DNA of 64,000 nucleotides from Vallitalea pronyensis. GTDB lineage: Bacteria > Bacillota > Clostridia > Lachnospirales > Vallitaleaceae. The translations under genes and the position numbers were made by a program. Below, piece by piece: positions 9,006 to 18,433 of the stretch. The notes under the pieces were generated by a model. That model did no database searches. It saw nothing but the letters and a program-made list of their open reading frames with translations, and was not told the origin of the DNA. Numbering within the stretch: position 1 is the stretch's first letter; each line of letters starts with the position of its first letter. The DNA lies in contig NZ_CP058649.1 of the NCBI RefSeq assembly GCF_018141445.1, positions 4,669,001-4,733,000 of the forward strand, given 5' to 3'.

Positions 9006-9827
9006 CTAACCTTTGACACCTGATAATGCAATACCCTCAATAAACTGACGTTGAGCAATAATGTATACAATAATAATCGGTATTAGTGCCAACGTAGCAC
9101 CAGCCATTTGGATTGCAAAATTATCAGCGTATTCTGCTTTAAACGTAGCAATGCCAACGGCTAGCAGTTGTCTTGCATTATCATTAATATAGATCAATGG
9201 TCCAAAATAAGCATTCCATCCCCATGTGAATGATAAGACTGTTAAAGCTGTTAGTGAAGGCTTAGCCAAAGGTAATACAACTTTAAAAAATGTACCATAC
9301 GCATTGCTTCCGTCAATTTTTGATGCTTCAATAAGGTCGTTAGGAATGGACATAAAAAACTGCCGCATTAAAAAAATTGAAAAAGCATTATAAGCCCAGG
9401 GCATGGTCACTGTCAAATGGGAATTAATCCATCCAAAGCTTTTAAACATCATAAACTGCGGAATGATACGTACCTGTATAGGAATCATCATGGTCGAAAT
9501 AAAAAGGAAAAAGATAATGTCTTTACCTTTGAAATTTAATTTTGCAAAAGCATAGCCTGACATAGCACTTATACTCAAAACAAGAAACACGACGACTATG
9601 GTGGTTTTAGCCGTATTGAGATACCATGCAGCATAAGGAAACTCTGTGATAGCTGTTATATAGTTTTGAGGATTAAAGTATGAAGGAATCCACTCCATGG
9701 GCATTTTAAAAACGTCACTTTCATACTTAAACGATGATGAAACCATCCATAATACAGGTAGAATCATCGCTATACCAATTAGGAAAAGAATAATAGATAT
9801 ACTGGTTTTACGCATTGTGAATCGCAT
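9006..9827 (-). CDS. Carbohydrate ABC transporter permease (MalG/AraQ type)
   Basis: Inner-membrane permease of 273 residues with six predicted helices. The EAA loop near residues 170-190, EASKIDGSNAYGTFFKVVLPLAKPSL, is typical of CUT1 sugar importers and contacts the ATPase. It is the last gene of a solute-binding protein, permease, permease operon. No ATPase gene is present; in such clusters a shared MsmX/MalK-type ATPase usually serves, and the MalK gene elsewhere in this window could do so, which is inference. The substrate is unknown. Confidence 0.9.
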   Translation of the reverse strand: MRFTMRKTSISIILFLIGIAMILPVLWMVSSSFKYESDVFKMPMEWIPSYFNPQNYITAITEFPYAAWYLNTAKTTIVVVFLVLSISAMSGYAFAKLNFKGKDIIFFLFISTMMIPIQVRIIPQFMMFKSFGWINSHLTVTMPWAYNAFSIFLMRQFFMSIPNDLIEASKIDGSNAYGTFFKVVLPLAKPSLTALTVLSFTWGWNAYFGPLIYINDNARQLLAVGIATFKAEYADNFAIQMAGATLALIPIIIVYIIAQRQFIEGIALSGVKG

Positions 9828-9842
9828 TGATTGATACCTCCT

Positions 9843-10742
9843 CTAATAATTGACCCATTTTTTTTGTCCAAGCCATTGAAGACCTGTTATGCAAATAACA
9901 ACAAAGAAAAATACCCAAGATACAGCTGATGCATATCCCATAATGAACCGTTTAAATGCTGTATCATAGATATGATACACAACGGTTACGGTAGAGGTAC
10001 CTGGTCCACCTTGAGTCATCACGTTAATCTCTGCAAATACTTGAAAAGATGCAATAACAGATGTTACGGCCAAGAAGAATGTTGTCGGTGAAACAAGAGG
10101 TACTGTAATATGTCGAAACTGTTGATATTTATTAGCACCGTCTATGGACGCTGCTTCATAATAACTTCTTGATATACCCTGTAGACCAGCTAAGAAAATC
10201 ACCACACAATAGCCCATATTCTTCCATATCCAAAATAAAGCTACCGTTGGCAGGGCCCACTTGACACTGGCTATCCAACCTGGGGGATCAGCTATACCAA
10301 CTAGTTTTAATAGGCCGTTAACAGGTCCAAATTCTGGATGAAAGAGGGCAGAGAATACAACTGCCGCAGCTGTTATGGTGGCTATATAAGGCATGAAATA
10401 CATGGCTCTTATCATACCACGCCCATATATTTTTTGATTGAGTAGTGCTGCTAGAAGTAGTGAAATGATAAGAAGCAAGGGGACTGCCATTACCATGAAT
10501 TTTAGATTGTTCATAATGGCAGCTCTAAAATACTCATTCTCAAATACAGCTTTATAATTTTCAAGGCCAACGAAGGTTGAACCCGATAACCCTTTAAACA
10601 TGTTCCAATCCATAACACTTAAAAAAAGGGAATGGAGAAGCGGGTATGCCATAAAGAGACCAAAACCAATAATGGATGGTAGGATAAAGGAATATCCTAC
10701 TGCATTTTCTTTTATATGTTTCATTCTATTTCGTTTAACCAT
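9843..10742 (-). CDS. Carbohydrate ABC transporter permease (MalF/UgpA type)
   Basis: Permease of 299 residues with about six helices. The N-terminal segment NAVGYSFILPSIIGFGLFMAYPL and the EAA loop YYEAASIDGANKYQQFRHITVPLVSP mark it as the first permease of a CUT1 importer. It is followed after 15 bases by the second permease and preceded by the binding-protein gene. The family partner ATPase is not in the operon. Confidence 0.9.
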   Translation of the reverse strand: MVKRNRMKHIKENAVGYSFILPSIIGFGLFMAYPLLHSLFLSVMDWNMFKGLSGSTFVGLENYKAVFENEYFRAAIMNNLKFMVMAVPLLLIISLLLAALLNQKIYGRGMIRAMYFMPYIATITAAAVVFSALFHPEFGPVNGLLKLVGIADPPGWIASVKWALPTVALFWIWKNMGYCVVIFLAGLQGISRSYYEAASIDGANKYQQFRHITVPLVSPTTFFLAVTSVIASFQVFAEINVMTQGGPGTSTVTVVYHIYDTAFKRFIMGYASAVSWVFFFVVICITGLQWLGQKKWVNY

Positions 10743-10810
10743 ATCACGATTCCTTTCAAAAATAACGTGTACTCATAAAGCACACGTTATAAAAACTTGC
10801 TTGTTTATTG

Positions 10811-12184
10811 CTATTTCACAAGAATTTTATCCATTCTTTCCTTTATATTTTTTATGGTTGTTTCTAAGTCTTGCTCTTTAACAAAGTATTTCTCAGATTC
10901 TTCTTTAATCACTTGGTCATAGTCTACATTGTTCTTTCCCATGATCTTTTCTACAGCAAAAACAGTATCTGGATTAGCAAATGTTTTTTTAAGTAAATCA
11001 ATGGTAATCTGATCTTCCACTAATATTTCTTCCGCTTTAACATAGAGATTGGGTGATTCCTCTAACTTGTAAGACGCAGGGTCAGAGATGGCATGTTTGG
11101 CACCAAGTCTCGCCAGTTCTATGGCTACTTTCATGGCTTCTTCTGGATGGGTGGAAGTCACTGGAATGCCGTAACCTCTTGTATCTCCCCATGTTTTAGG
11201 CACTGTTCCTGCATCAACTGGCATAGGTGCTATACCCAGTTTCCAATCTCTTGGATAGGTCTCTTTATCCATGGACCAGTTCAAGACCCATGAACCAGAA
11301 ACCATCATACCATATTGTCCGTTCATAAAAGCTTGGGGTGACGTTTTTGAAACCACCATATCCGCATGGGTGGGTATACTTTTATCCACATGCATCATCT
11401 TATATGTTCTTTCCAGAGCTTTTGCAAATATAGGTTCCTCGATATTGGATAAACCTTCAGGGTCATAGAATTTATCACCGCCGCCAAGAGCCATAATAGC
11501 CTCACCATACCAGAAAATTGGCCATAACATATGTAATGCACCATACGTTTTATTAGAGCTTTCTCCCATGGTTAACTTTGCTGCAAGGGCAGCATATTCA
11601 TCCCAGGTCATGGGTACATCTGTATCTGGATAGTCCATGCCAGCTTTATCAAAAACAGCTTTATTATAGTAGAGTACCCATGATGATCTTCTCTGTGGCA
11701 CAATAAATATGTCGTCGCCTATTTTCGCATTTGCAGCATGAGAACCAAAGGCTTCTTCAAAATCAATACCCATTTTATCTGCCAAATCATCCATGGGTAT
11801 GATTGTTCCTGCTTCTGCATACCTTGTACGGTTAATGGAATTAAAGACGCCAATAATATCCATTTGCTCTCCACTGGCCACGGCAATGGGCATCTTAGTA
11901 TCATAATCCGCATCATCTTCCAGAATCACAAACTCCATATGGCTGAATTCCTCCAATGTTTGAATCTCATCAAGAGCTGCCACAACACTTGGGTCGCTTA
12001 AAAAACCCCCAAGGTTAAGAACCATTTTAATAGGTTCTTTTTTTTCTGGCTTATTATTATTTTCGGATTGACTTACCTCATTGTCTTTATCCTTTGCAGG
12101 TGATGATTCTTGTGTTTGACTACAACCTGCAATTGTCCCCAACATAACGGTTAAAGCTAACATGAAAGCAATCATTTTTTTCAT
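10811..12184 (-). CDS. Extracellular sugar-binding lipoprotein (family 1)
   Basis: Solute-binding protein of 457 residues. The signal peptide ends in the lipobox LGTIAGC, and an acidic/lysine linker follows. The mature part has cluster 1 features such as WVLYYNKAVFDKAGMDYP and the MVSGSWVLNW segment. It delivers a sugar or oligosaccharide to the two downstream permeases. The AAAAAGGAG ribosome site is clear. Expression is probably controlled by the adjacent YesM/YesN pair. The ligand cannot be read from sequence. Confidence 0.9.
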   Translation of the reverse strand: MKKMIAFMLALTVMLGTIAGCSQTQESSPAKDKDNEVSQSENNNKPEKKEPIKMVLNLGGFLSDPSVVAALDEIQTLEEFSHMEFVILEDDADYDTKMPIAVASGEQMDIIGVFNSINRTRYAEAGTIIPMDDLADKMGIDFEEAFGSHAANAKIGDDIFIVPQRRSSWVLYYNKAVFDKAGMDYPDTDVPMTWDEYAALAAKLTMGESSNKTYGALHMLWPIFWYGEAIMALGGGDKFYDPEGLSNIEEPIFAKALERTYKMMHVDKSIPTHADMVVSKTSPQAFMNGQYGMMVSGSWVLNWSMDKETYPRDWKLGIAPMPVDAGTVPKTWGDTRGYGIPVTSTHPEEAMKVAIELARLGAKHAISDPASYKLEESPNLYVKAEEILVEDQITIDLLKKTFANPDTVFAVEKIMGKNNVDYDQVIKEESEKYFVKEQDLETTIKNIKERMDKILVK

Positions 12185-12354
12185 TTTTTTTCTCCTTTTT
12201 GTCCTATTATTGTTATAACCATGTCATCTAGCAGATAACAATAACAGTATACCTATTCTTCCCAAGAAAACACATGCAGAAATGTAAGAATTCATAAACG
12301 AAAAAATAGTCCTTTTATACTTGAAAAGTACATAAAATATTTTTGTGCACTTCC

Positions 12355-13938
12355 TCATGGCAGCATGCCTGAATCATTCCTATATTGACTAGGGGTTACA
12401 CCTGTTTTTTGCTTAAAAAGCCGACTGAAATAATGTTCATTATCATAGCCAATATGGTCAGCTATCTCCACAATATGAAGATTGGTTTCTTTCAATAATA
12501 CCTTTGCTCGATTTATTTTTAAGCCGATTAAATACTCTTTTATGGTCTCCCCTGTTTCTTTTTTAAACAGCATACTCAGGTACGCACTGGTTACACCAAA
12601 CCTTTCTTGAAAGTCTTTAATCACAATCGTTTCTTTATAATGTGCCATTAAATATTTTTTCACAGATCGCACAAGGTGATTATCATCCATATCTAAAAAA
12701 GTCTCCGCAAGTTTGTCCTTTAACTTAACTAAAAATGCGATAAAGTGCTTTTTCCTTTTAAATCCTTCGTTTATTAACCTTTGCTCTTCTTCACCATTCC
12801 AAAACTCATCCTTTATAAAACCATAATGACTCATGTATTTATTGAAAATATAGATAATAGAAGACGTCACATGTCGAACTTGGCTGAGTTCCATGTATTT
12901 GGTTTTGGAGATAAACATGATTAAATCGTTAAATACTTCTTCAAATCTCTCTCTATTTAAAGCTTGAAGTGTGCTTTCAATTTGACGAATATACGATTGA
13001 AAGGACTGATAATCTACATAATTACGATTCATCAGTATTTGCTCATAATAAACAACACCATCTTCATTTGCATAACTCTTCAGACTATATGCTTGGCATA
13101 CTTCAAGATAGGCCAAGGATATATCATCTGTCTTTTTGTGAAACTGGCTGACAAAAATCTGTATATCTTGATTAAAATATTGTTTCATAATGTAATGAAT
13201 ACGCTGAGAGAGTCTCTGAATAGCTTGTATAAGTTCTGCTGTGCTTTTTCCTTTAAAATTACATAGTATACTCAACTCATCATAAGCTGTATCCGTTACA
13301 TAGGTATATTTACTATCTTTTAAAGCGCTTTCAATGACTTGACGCATCCTGTCATCCCCTAAAAGCCCTTCCATGTTATCCACTTTAAACATCATCACAC
13401 TGTAGTTTTCATAAGGCAGAATAAGACGATACTGATTTAATTCTTTTGAACATGTCTCTTTAACATGCCTTCTTCCATATAACAGTTGTTTTAGAAACTC
13501 CTTTTTTGCATTAATCAAAACTCCTTTTTCATAGACCCTACTGTTTTCATTCCTTTTTTTACGCCCAATGACTTCTTTTGCTTTATGTAATAAAGCAACA
13601 AGCTTTTCTTTTTCCATATCCAATTTCAACACATAATCCATGGCACCTAATTTCAATGCTTCACGAACATAAGCATAGTCATCAAATGCACTCAATACGA
13701 TGAACTCACAGTCAAATCCTTCTTTTATCACTTGCTGAATCAATTGAATGCCTGACATGACGGGCATTTTTATATCTGTAATGATCAGGTCAATATCCCC
13801 ATTTCTGATAAGGTTAATGGCTTCCCTACCATTTGCCACATGGTCAATGAGGTTAAAACCATGCTGTGACCAGTCAATAAGATTGACGATACCAAGACGT
13901 GATAATATTTCGTCATCAACTACTATAACATTAAGCAT
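12355..13938 (-). CDS. YesN-type response regulator with AraC DNA-binding domain
   Basis: Response regulator of 527 residues. The N-terminal receiver carries the phosphoacceptor Asp at about residue 55 (LIITDIKMPVMSG). A long middle helical domain follows, and the C-terminal AraC-type double helix-turn-helix reads FGVTSAYLSMLFKKETGETIKEY and IGYDNEHYFSRLFKQKTGVTPSQY. It overlaps the kinase gene by 8 bases. By analogy with YesMN systems it should activate the sugar importer operon immediately downstream. Confidence 0.92.
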   Translation of the reverse strand: MLNVIVVDDEILSRLGIVNLIDWSQHGFNLIDHVANGREAINLIRNGDIDLIITDIKMPVMSGIQLIQQVIKEGFDCEFIVLSAFDDYAYVREALKLGAMDYVLKLDMEKEKLVALLHKAKEVIGRKKRNENSRVYEKGVLINAKKEFLKQLLYGRRHVKETCSKELNQYRLILPYENYSVMMFKVDNMEGLLGDDRMRQVIESALKDSKYTYVTDTAYDELSILCNFKGKSTAELIQAIQRLSQRIHYIMKQYFNQDIQIFVSQFHKKTDDISLAYLEVCQAYSLKSYANEDGVVYYEQILMNRNYVDYQSFQSYIRQIESTLQALNRERFEEVFNDLIMFISKTKYMELSQVRHVTSSIIYIFNKYMSHYGFIKDEFWNGEEEQRLINEGFKRKKHFIAFLVKLKDKLAETFLDMDDNHLVRSVKKYLMAHYKETIVIKDFQERFGVTSAYLSMLFKKETGETIKEYLIGLKINRAKVLLKETNLHIVEIADHIGYDNEHYFSRLFKQKTGVTPSQYRNDSGMLP

Positions 13939-15655
13939 CTTCGACCTCCCTCATAGGGTCATCTAAGGACCATGGCATTTTAACCGTAAATGTTGTTCCT
14001 TTATGGATTTCACTTTTTACCAAGAGATGATATGTTTCTCCATAAAGCAGTAATAAACGGTCATTGACATTTTTGATACCAATATTGTTCAAGCCCTCTT
14101 TATGTGCAGCATGCATACCCTGTTCTAACATATGCTGTAATCTATCCTCATGGATACCAACGCCGTCATCCGATATATCTATGAACAAATCCCCTTCTTT
14201 GCGATAACTCTTAATGGTGACAATCCCTTGTCCCTCTTTTGGTGCGATACCATGGAAGATAGCATTTTCAACAAGGGGTTGTAGAATATACTTGGGAATT
14301 AAAGCTCTCATATGTTCTTCCTCCACATCATATACCATATGAAATTTCCCATTGTACCTTGCTTGTAAAATGATGGCAAAAGCCTGTATCACATCCATCT
14401 CATTAGCTAAGGTAACCATCTGGTCTGAATTACTGGTTTTCTTAAGGAGAACCCATAAAGCATCCACCATTTTGATGATGTTTTCTGCTTTTTGTATGGA
14501 TGCTAACCATTTTAGTGTGTTTAATGAGTTATACATAAAATGAGGATTAATCTGAGCTTGCAATGCCTTGTATTCGGCATAATTCATTGCTTTTGTATGA
14601 GCAATTTCTCGTTCAAGATGATCTTGAATACGGATTGTCATCATATTAAATCGTTGGGTTAACTCGCCAATTTCATCACCGCTTATATGATTAACACTCA
14701 CATTAAAGTCTCCCTCTGTGACGTCACTGACCGCATGAATGAGTTTCTTAATGGGCTTAACAAATTTCGATGACATGATGATAATAACGCCAACGGCTAA
14801 TAGAAGACTTATACCTGTCATGATGATAATTCTTCTGATGATCTCACTACTATCATCAACAATGTAGCTTTCTGGTGTTTCACTCGTTACTTTCCAAGGA
14901 TAACTGGTCAACATACCCTCCACTTTGATGACCTCTGCTGACTCTTTACTCAATACGGAGCCAATTTCTAAGGCTTCATCACTGTACAATACTCTATTTT
15001 TATCATCTACCAAATTGAGTTTGGTATCTGTCAGTAATCGCTCTCGACCAAAGATTTTGCTAAAATAATCGGCATCCAATTCAAAATACATTTTGCCTAG
15101 TAGGTTACCGTTAAAATCGAGTAATAACCGAATAAAGTAAAGGACTTCATCCGTTTGTTCCAAACGATTTAAGCTCTTTCCCACACCCATATATTTTAAT
15201 TGTCCAGGTTCAATGGTTAGCCCTTTAAATAATTGATTCATTTTATTCTGTTGAAAATACGTTTTATCCACACTATACCAAAATTTTTCTCCATTAACCC
15301 CTTCAATGTAAATAAGGCTGGTGGCATCAAATGCTTCGTCAACGCTTAATGAAAAGAAAAGATTGGTTACCATGAGATCATCTTTCATTCTTTGGTAAGT
15401 CTCATCCTCGTTGTATAGGGTCCCAATACGGTGATGGAGAGGTTCATAGAAGCCAATAAAACTATAGGTGGTTGATAATTGCTGCATTTCTCGATCTGTC
15501 ATTTCCAATAAGTAATCCAGATTTTCTTTTGTCAGCTCTTTATACTTGTTGATGATAATGGACTTTGAAATAAAGTAAGAACTAAAACTTAGAGCAATAG
15601 AAAGGATAAAAAACAGTGTGAAAAAGGCTAAACAATATTTACTTTGCAATTTCAT
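13931..15655 (-). CDS. YesM-type sensor histidine kinase
   Basis: Membrane kinase of 574 residues. Helices at about 8-30 and 275-296 flank a large extracellular sensor domain. A HAMP linker (about 297-350) leads to the His_kinase domain with QINPHFMYNSLNTLKWL, where His at about 372 is the phosphoacceptor. The C-terminal ATPase domain contains LQPLVENAIFHG and ISDDGVGI. It belongs to the LytS/YesM class that pairs with AraC-type regulators. It sits first in a kinase, regulator, binding protein, permease, permease array and probably senses the transported sugar directly or through the binding protein. Confidence 0.92.
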   Translation of the reverse strand: MKLQSKYCLAFFTLFFILSIALSFSSYFISKSIIINKYKELTKENLDYLLEMTDREMQQLSTTYSFIGFYEPLHHRIGTLYNEDETYQRMKDDLMVTNLFFSLSVDEAFDATSLIYIEGVNGEKFWYSVDKTYFQQNKMNQLFKGLTIEPGQLKYMGVGKSLNRLEQTDEVLYFIRLLLDFNGNLLGKMYFELDADYFSKIFGRERLLTDTKLNLVDDKNRVLYSDEALEIGSVLSKESAEVIKVEGMLTSYPWKVTSETPESYIVDDSSEIIRRIIIMTGISLLLAVGVIIIMSSKFVKPIKKLIHAVSDVTEGDFNVSVNHISGDEIGELTQRFNMMTIRIQDHLEREIAHTKAMNYAEYKALQAQINPHFMYNSLNTLKWLASIQKAENIIKMVDALWVLLKKTSNSDQMVTLANEMDVIQAFAIILQARYNGKFHMVYDVEEEHMRALIPKYILQPLVENAIFHGIAPKEGQGIVTIKSYRKEGDLFIDISDDGVGIHEDRLQHMLEQGMHAAHKEGLNNIGIKNVNDRLLLLYGETYHLLVKSEIHKGTTFTVKMPWSLDDPMREVEDA

Positions 15656-15785
15656 GGATACACCTCCTACACACCATTATAATCGATATACCTTTAGTAT
15701 CCAATTTTCATAACTTTCATTTTAGCATATAGCACGAAGGGAATGAATGCAGTAAATGATGAATTACTTCCTATTTATACACTAT

Positions 15786-15819
15786 AAAAACCAGTGCATC
15801 CGACGGAATCACTGGCTCC
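15786..15819 (-). terminator. Terminator after the 87-residue gene
   Basis: Stem CCAGTG/CACTGG with extra pairs and, on the minus strand, a TTTTTAT tail. It lies about 20 bases past the stop of the small gene that ends at 15836. Confidence 0.6.
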
Positions 15820-15835
15820 TTTAATAAGGTATTTG

Positions 15836-16099
15836 TTATAACTGATGGGATTTAAATATTCCTTCTAACTCATCATTGTCTAAAGTATCCATAACAGATA
15901 CGCTGACATCTTCCTTTGTCATATGTTGCTTGTCTAAGTATTCTTCTAATAATGATCTGCCTTTATCATCATTATATACCGTGCACAGTACATTTCCTTT
16001 CTTGTCACTAACAAATATATAATTTTCATTAATCAGTAAATCTTCTAGACCACTTGTAATGGTATTAAAATTAATTAAGAGATTGTCAATAAGGTTCAA
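15836..16099 (-). CDS. Small protein of unknown function (87 aa)
   Basis: Not recognised. It is acidic and soluble, with no signal peptide or membrane segment. It reads like one compact domain: helix, the strand pair NYIFVSDKKGNVLCTVYN, and a C-terminal helical acidic tail. The start is a TTG with AAGGA nine bases upstream. A terminator follows directly, and a coding-like gene with its own ribosome site and terminator is likely real. It lies between the sugar-importer kinase and an orphan response regulator, with no clear functional link. Confidence 0.55.
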   Translation of the reverse strand: MNLIDNLLINFNTITSGLEDLLINENYIFVSDKKGNVLCTVYNDDKGRSLLEEYLDKQHMTKEDVSVSVMDTLDNDELEGIFKSHQL

Positions 16100-16218
16100 A
16101 TCGTCACATCCTTAGATTTCTATACATATATTGATTCTCACAACATGATGTTCTATAGATAGGATGTGTTATCTCACATAAAAATATTCTTTTTATCCAC
16201 ATGAAGCACCTGAAAAAT

Positions 16219-16914
16219 CTAACGTTTCTCACATCTTCTATTCCAAATATAGCCTAAACCCCGAACAGTCTTAATCACACTGGGTTGTGCGGGGTTGTCT
16301 TCAATCTTTGAACGTATGCGTTTCATGTTAACGGCAATGGCATTCTCATCCACATAATTCTCATCCATGTCCCAAACAAAATGGAGGATTTGTTCCTTCG
16401 TCACAATAGTCTGGGCATGGTTCATGAGTAATTTTAATAATTTATATTCTGTGATGGATATCGGTATGTGTACATTATCTTTGGTTAACCGTATTTCATT
16501 AAGCCAAAAACAGATATTACCAGATGTCAGCGTGGCATAATCCTTTTTGTCCAATCGCCTAAAAATGGCATTCATCCGTGATATAAGGATACTCAATTGA
16601 AAAGGCTTGGTGATGTAATCATCGCCACCCATATCAAGCCCTGTTACCACATTAATCTCTTCACTAAGACCACTTAGAAAGATAATGGGCAGGTCACTCT
16701 TGTGTCTAATATATTGGCAGATTTCATACCCTGTACCGTCAGGTAAATCAATATCTAAGATAGCCATATCGTAGACATGGTGTGTAATGGCTTCTTTTGC
16801 TGAAGCCACATCTCTACATATTGTTACAAGGTATTTGTTACTCTTTAAAGCCACTTCCATGCCGTAGGCTAACGCTTTATCATCTTCTACCAATAATATT
16901 TTTTTCATCCTCAT
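16219..16914 (-). CDS. Orphan OmpR-family response regulator
   Basis: Receiver plus winged-helix regulator of about 231 residues. The acidic pair VEDDK, phosphoacceptor Asp at about residue 54 (AILDIDLPDG) and DDYITKPF are intact. The effector domain contains ITEYKLLKLLMNH and the recognition stretch DENAIAVNMKRIRSKIEDN, similar to VanR/PhoB relatives. No histidine kinase gene is adjacent on either side, so its partner lies elsewhere. ATG 16914 and ATG 16908 are both possible starts behind GAGG. Confidence 0.88.
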   Translation of the reverse strand: MRMKKILLVEDDKALAYGMEVALKSNKYLVTICRDVASAKEAITHHVYDMAILDIDLPDGTGYEICQYIRHKSDLPIIFLSGLSEEINVVTGLDMGGDDYITKPFQLSILISRMNAIFRRLDKKDYATLTSGNICFWLNEIRLTKDNVHIPISITEYKLLKLLMNHAQTIVTKEQILHFVWDMDENYVDENAIAVNMKRIRSKIEDNPAQPSVIKTVRGLGYIWNRRCEKR

Positions 16915-17200
16915 ATAACCTCATTCCATTAATTATACCCTATCATCCATCTTTCACTTGAACGATGGTCATATACTCGCCTTACTTGATGATAGCATTA
17001 CTCACCATTCCAATCAATAGTATCTGGAGAATTCATCTGGTTATTCAAAACTATGACTTCCCTCATACCCTGATTATTACCAGTATATCACACGTATCTG
17101 ACAGTAGCATGACAGCCAAGATGACAGTTTTGTCATTATGCTTGATTTAGGTTACATCATAAAAGGTACAATATGAAACAGTAACTAACATACGTAACAA
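16915..17200. other. Intergenic stretch, nothing recognised
   Basis: Between the orphan regulator and the opp-operon terminator. A 61-codon open frame on the plus strand has no ribosome site and no recognisable protein character. I see no gene here. Confidence 0.5.
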
Positions 17201-17242
17201 AAGATTAATCTAACGCAATCTCCTTTAAGTTAGATTAATCTT
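17201..17242 (-). terminator. Terminator of the opp operon
   Basis: Perfect 14-base arms AAGATTAATCTAAC and GTTAGATTAATCTT. T-rich tails follow on both strands. It lies 10 bases past the stop of the last opp-operon gene. Confidence 0.8.
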
Positions 17243-17251
17243 CTATTTTTC

Positions 17252-17437
17252 TTAAACCCTAAAAAATATTTTTATTAACACCATATAAATCATGATAATG
17301 ATAACAGCAAAAGGCAGTACCGTGGTCAATGCAGCTATAATGATAGCTGTCGTATCGCCTTTTTCTAATTTTACACCATTTAGATAGCGTTCTTTGTTTT
17401 TATGGGACTGTTTAACATCCGTTAGTCCTCTTTTCAT
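17252..17437 (-). CDS. Small single-pass membrane protein at the end of the opp operon
   Basis: Protein of 61 residues: a basic, hydrophilic N-terminus (about 1-27), then one long hydrophobic helix (IIIAALTTVLPFAVIIIMIYMVLI) and a short basic tail. The ATG follows the oppF stop codon with no gap (TAA then ATG), so translation is probably coupled to oppF. I do not recognise the family. Position suggests an accessory subunit or stabiliser of the peptide importer, which is inference. Confidence 0.6.
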   Translation of the reverse strand: MKRGLTDVKQSHKNKERYLNGVKLEKGDTTAIIIAALTTVLPFAVIIIMIYMVLIKIFFRV

Positions 17438-18433
17438 TTATCCGATTTCAGCTCCTTTATAATGACATGCTACAAATCTTCCTTTTGATATTTCTTCCCA
17501 CTGAGGTGTCTCTTTGGCACATTTTTCTGTTGCGATAGGACAACGGGTATGAAATTTACACCCTGATGGTGGTGTTACATTGGATGGAATGTCACCTTCA
17601 AGAACAATCTTCTTTTTATTTTTTATAATATCAAGATCTGTTACTGGAATAGCCGATAATAAGGATTTGGTATAGGGATGCTGTGGGTCGTTGTATATCT
17701 CATCTTTTGAAGCCAGTTCCACAAAATCACCTAAATACATGACACATATGCGGTCACTAATATGTTTAACCACACTCAGGTCATGGGATATAAACAGGTA
17801 GGCCATACCGTATTCTTTCTGAAGGTCATCTAACAGATTAATAATCTGAGATTGAATGGAAACATCAAGAGCGGATACGGCTTCGTCACATACGATGAAC
17901 TTTGGTTTTACGGCTAAAGCACGAGCAATACCTATTCTCTGACGCTGACCACCAGAAAATTCATGAGGATATCGGTGAATCATATAGTGATCAAGGCCAC
18001 AAGTTGCCATAATGTCCATCACATATTTTTCTAGTGCTTCTGATTTCTTCTTATACATACCATGTGCTACTAATGCTTCGCCAATAATTTGCCCCACCGT
18101 CATTCTTGGGTTAAGGGATGAGTACGGGTCTTGGAATATAAGTTGCATCTCTTTTCTAAGAGGTTTCATCTTCTTTACAGACCAATGGGTAATATCCATG
18201 TCTTTATATTTAATGGTACCATCTGTGGGTTTGTATAACTTAAGAATCGCTCGACCTATGGTGGATTTCCCACATCCTGATTCCCCCACTAGTCCTAAAG
18301 TTTCTCCTTCGTATATTTGTAAATTAACCCCGTCAACTGCTCTTACAGATAGAAGCTTATGCTGCTTATCTCTCTTCTCCGTAGCAAAATAGATTTTCAA
18401 ACCTTGGGTTTCTACGATTATCTTATTCTTCAT
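17438..18433 (-). CDS. oppF: Oligopeptide ABC transporter ATP-binding protein OppF
   Basis: Second ATPase of the peptide importer, about 331 residues. Walker A GLVGESGCGKSTIG, signature FSGGQRQRIGIARAL, Walker B KFIVCDEAVSALDV and the C-terminal oligopeptide_C region with CKFHTRCPIATEKC cysteines are present; those cysteines are typical of OppD/F-type Fe-S proteins. I place the start at ATG 18433, which overlaps the oppD stop as ATGA; the open frame extends further to 18517 but only inside oppD. Confidence 0.93.
   Translation of the reverse strand: MKNKIIVETQGLKIYFATEKRDKQHKLLSVRAVDGVNLQIYEGETLGLVGESGCGKSTIGRAILKLYKPTDGTIKYKDMDITHWSVKKMKPLRKEMQLIFQDPYSSLNPRMTVGQIIGEALVAHGMYKKKSEALEKYVMDIMATCGLDHYMIHRYPHEFSGGQRQRIGIARALAVKPKFIVCDEAVSALDVSIQSQIINLLDDLQKEYGMAYLFISHDLSVVKHISDRICVMYLGDFVELASKDEIYNDPQHPYTKSLLSAIPVTDLDIIKNKKKIVLEGDIPSNVTPPSGCKFHTRCPIATEKCAKETPQWEEISKGRFVACHYKGAEIG

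Noticed and set aside
16965-17150. 61-codon open frame on the plus strand
   Set aside because: No ribosome site, no recognisable protein pattern, lies in a gap between a promoter region and a terminator.
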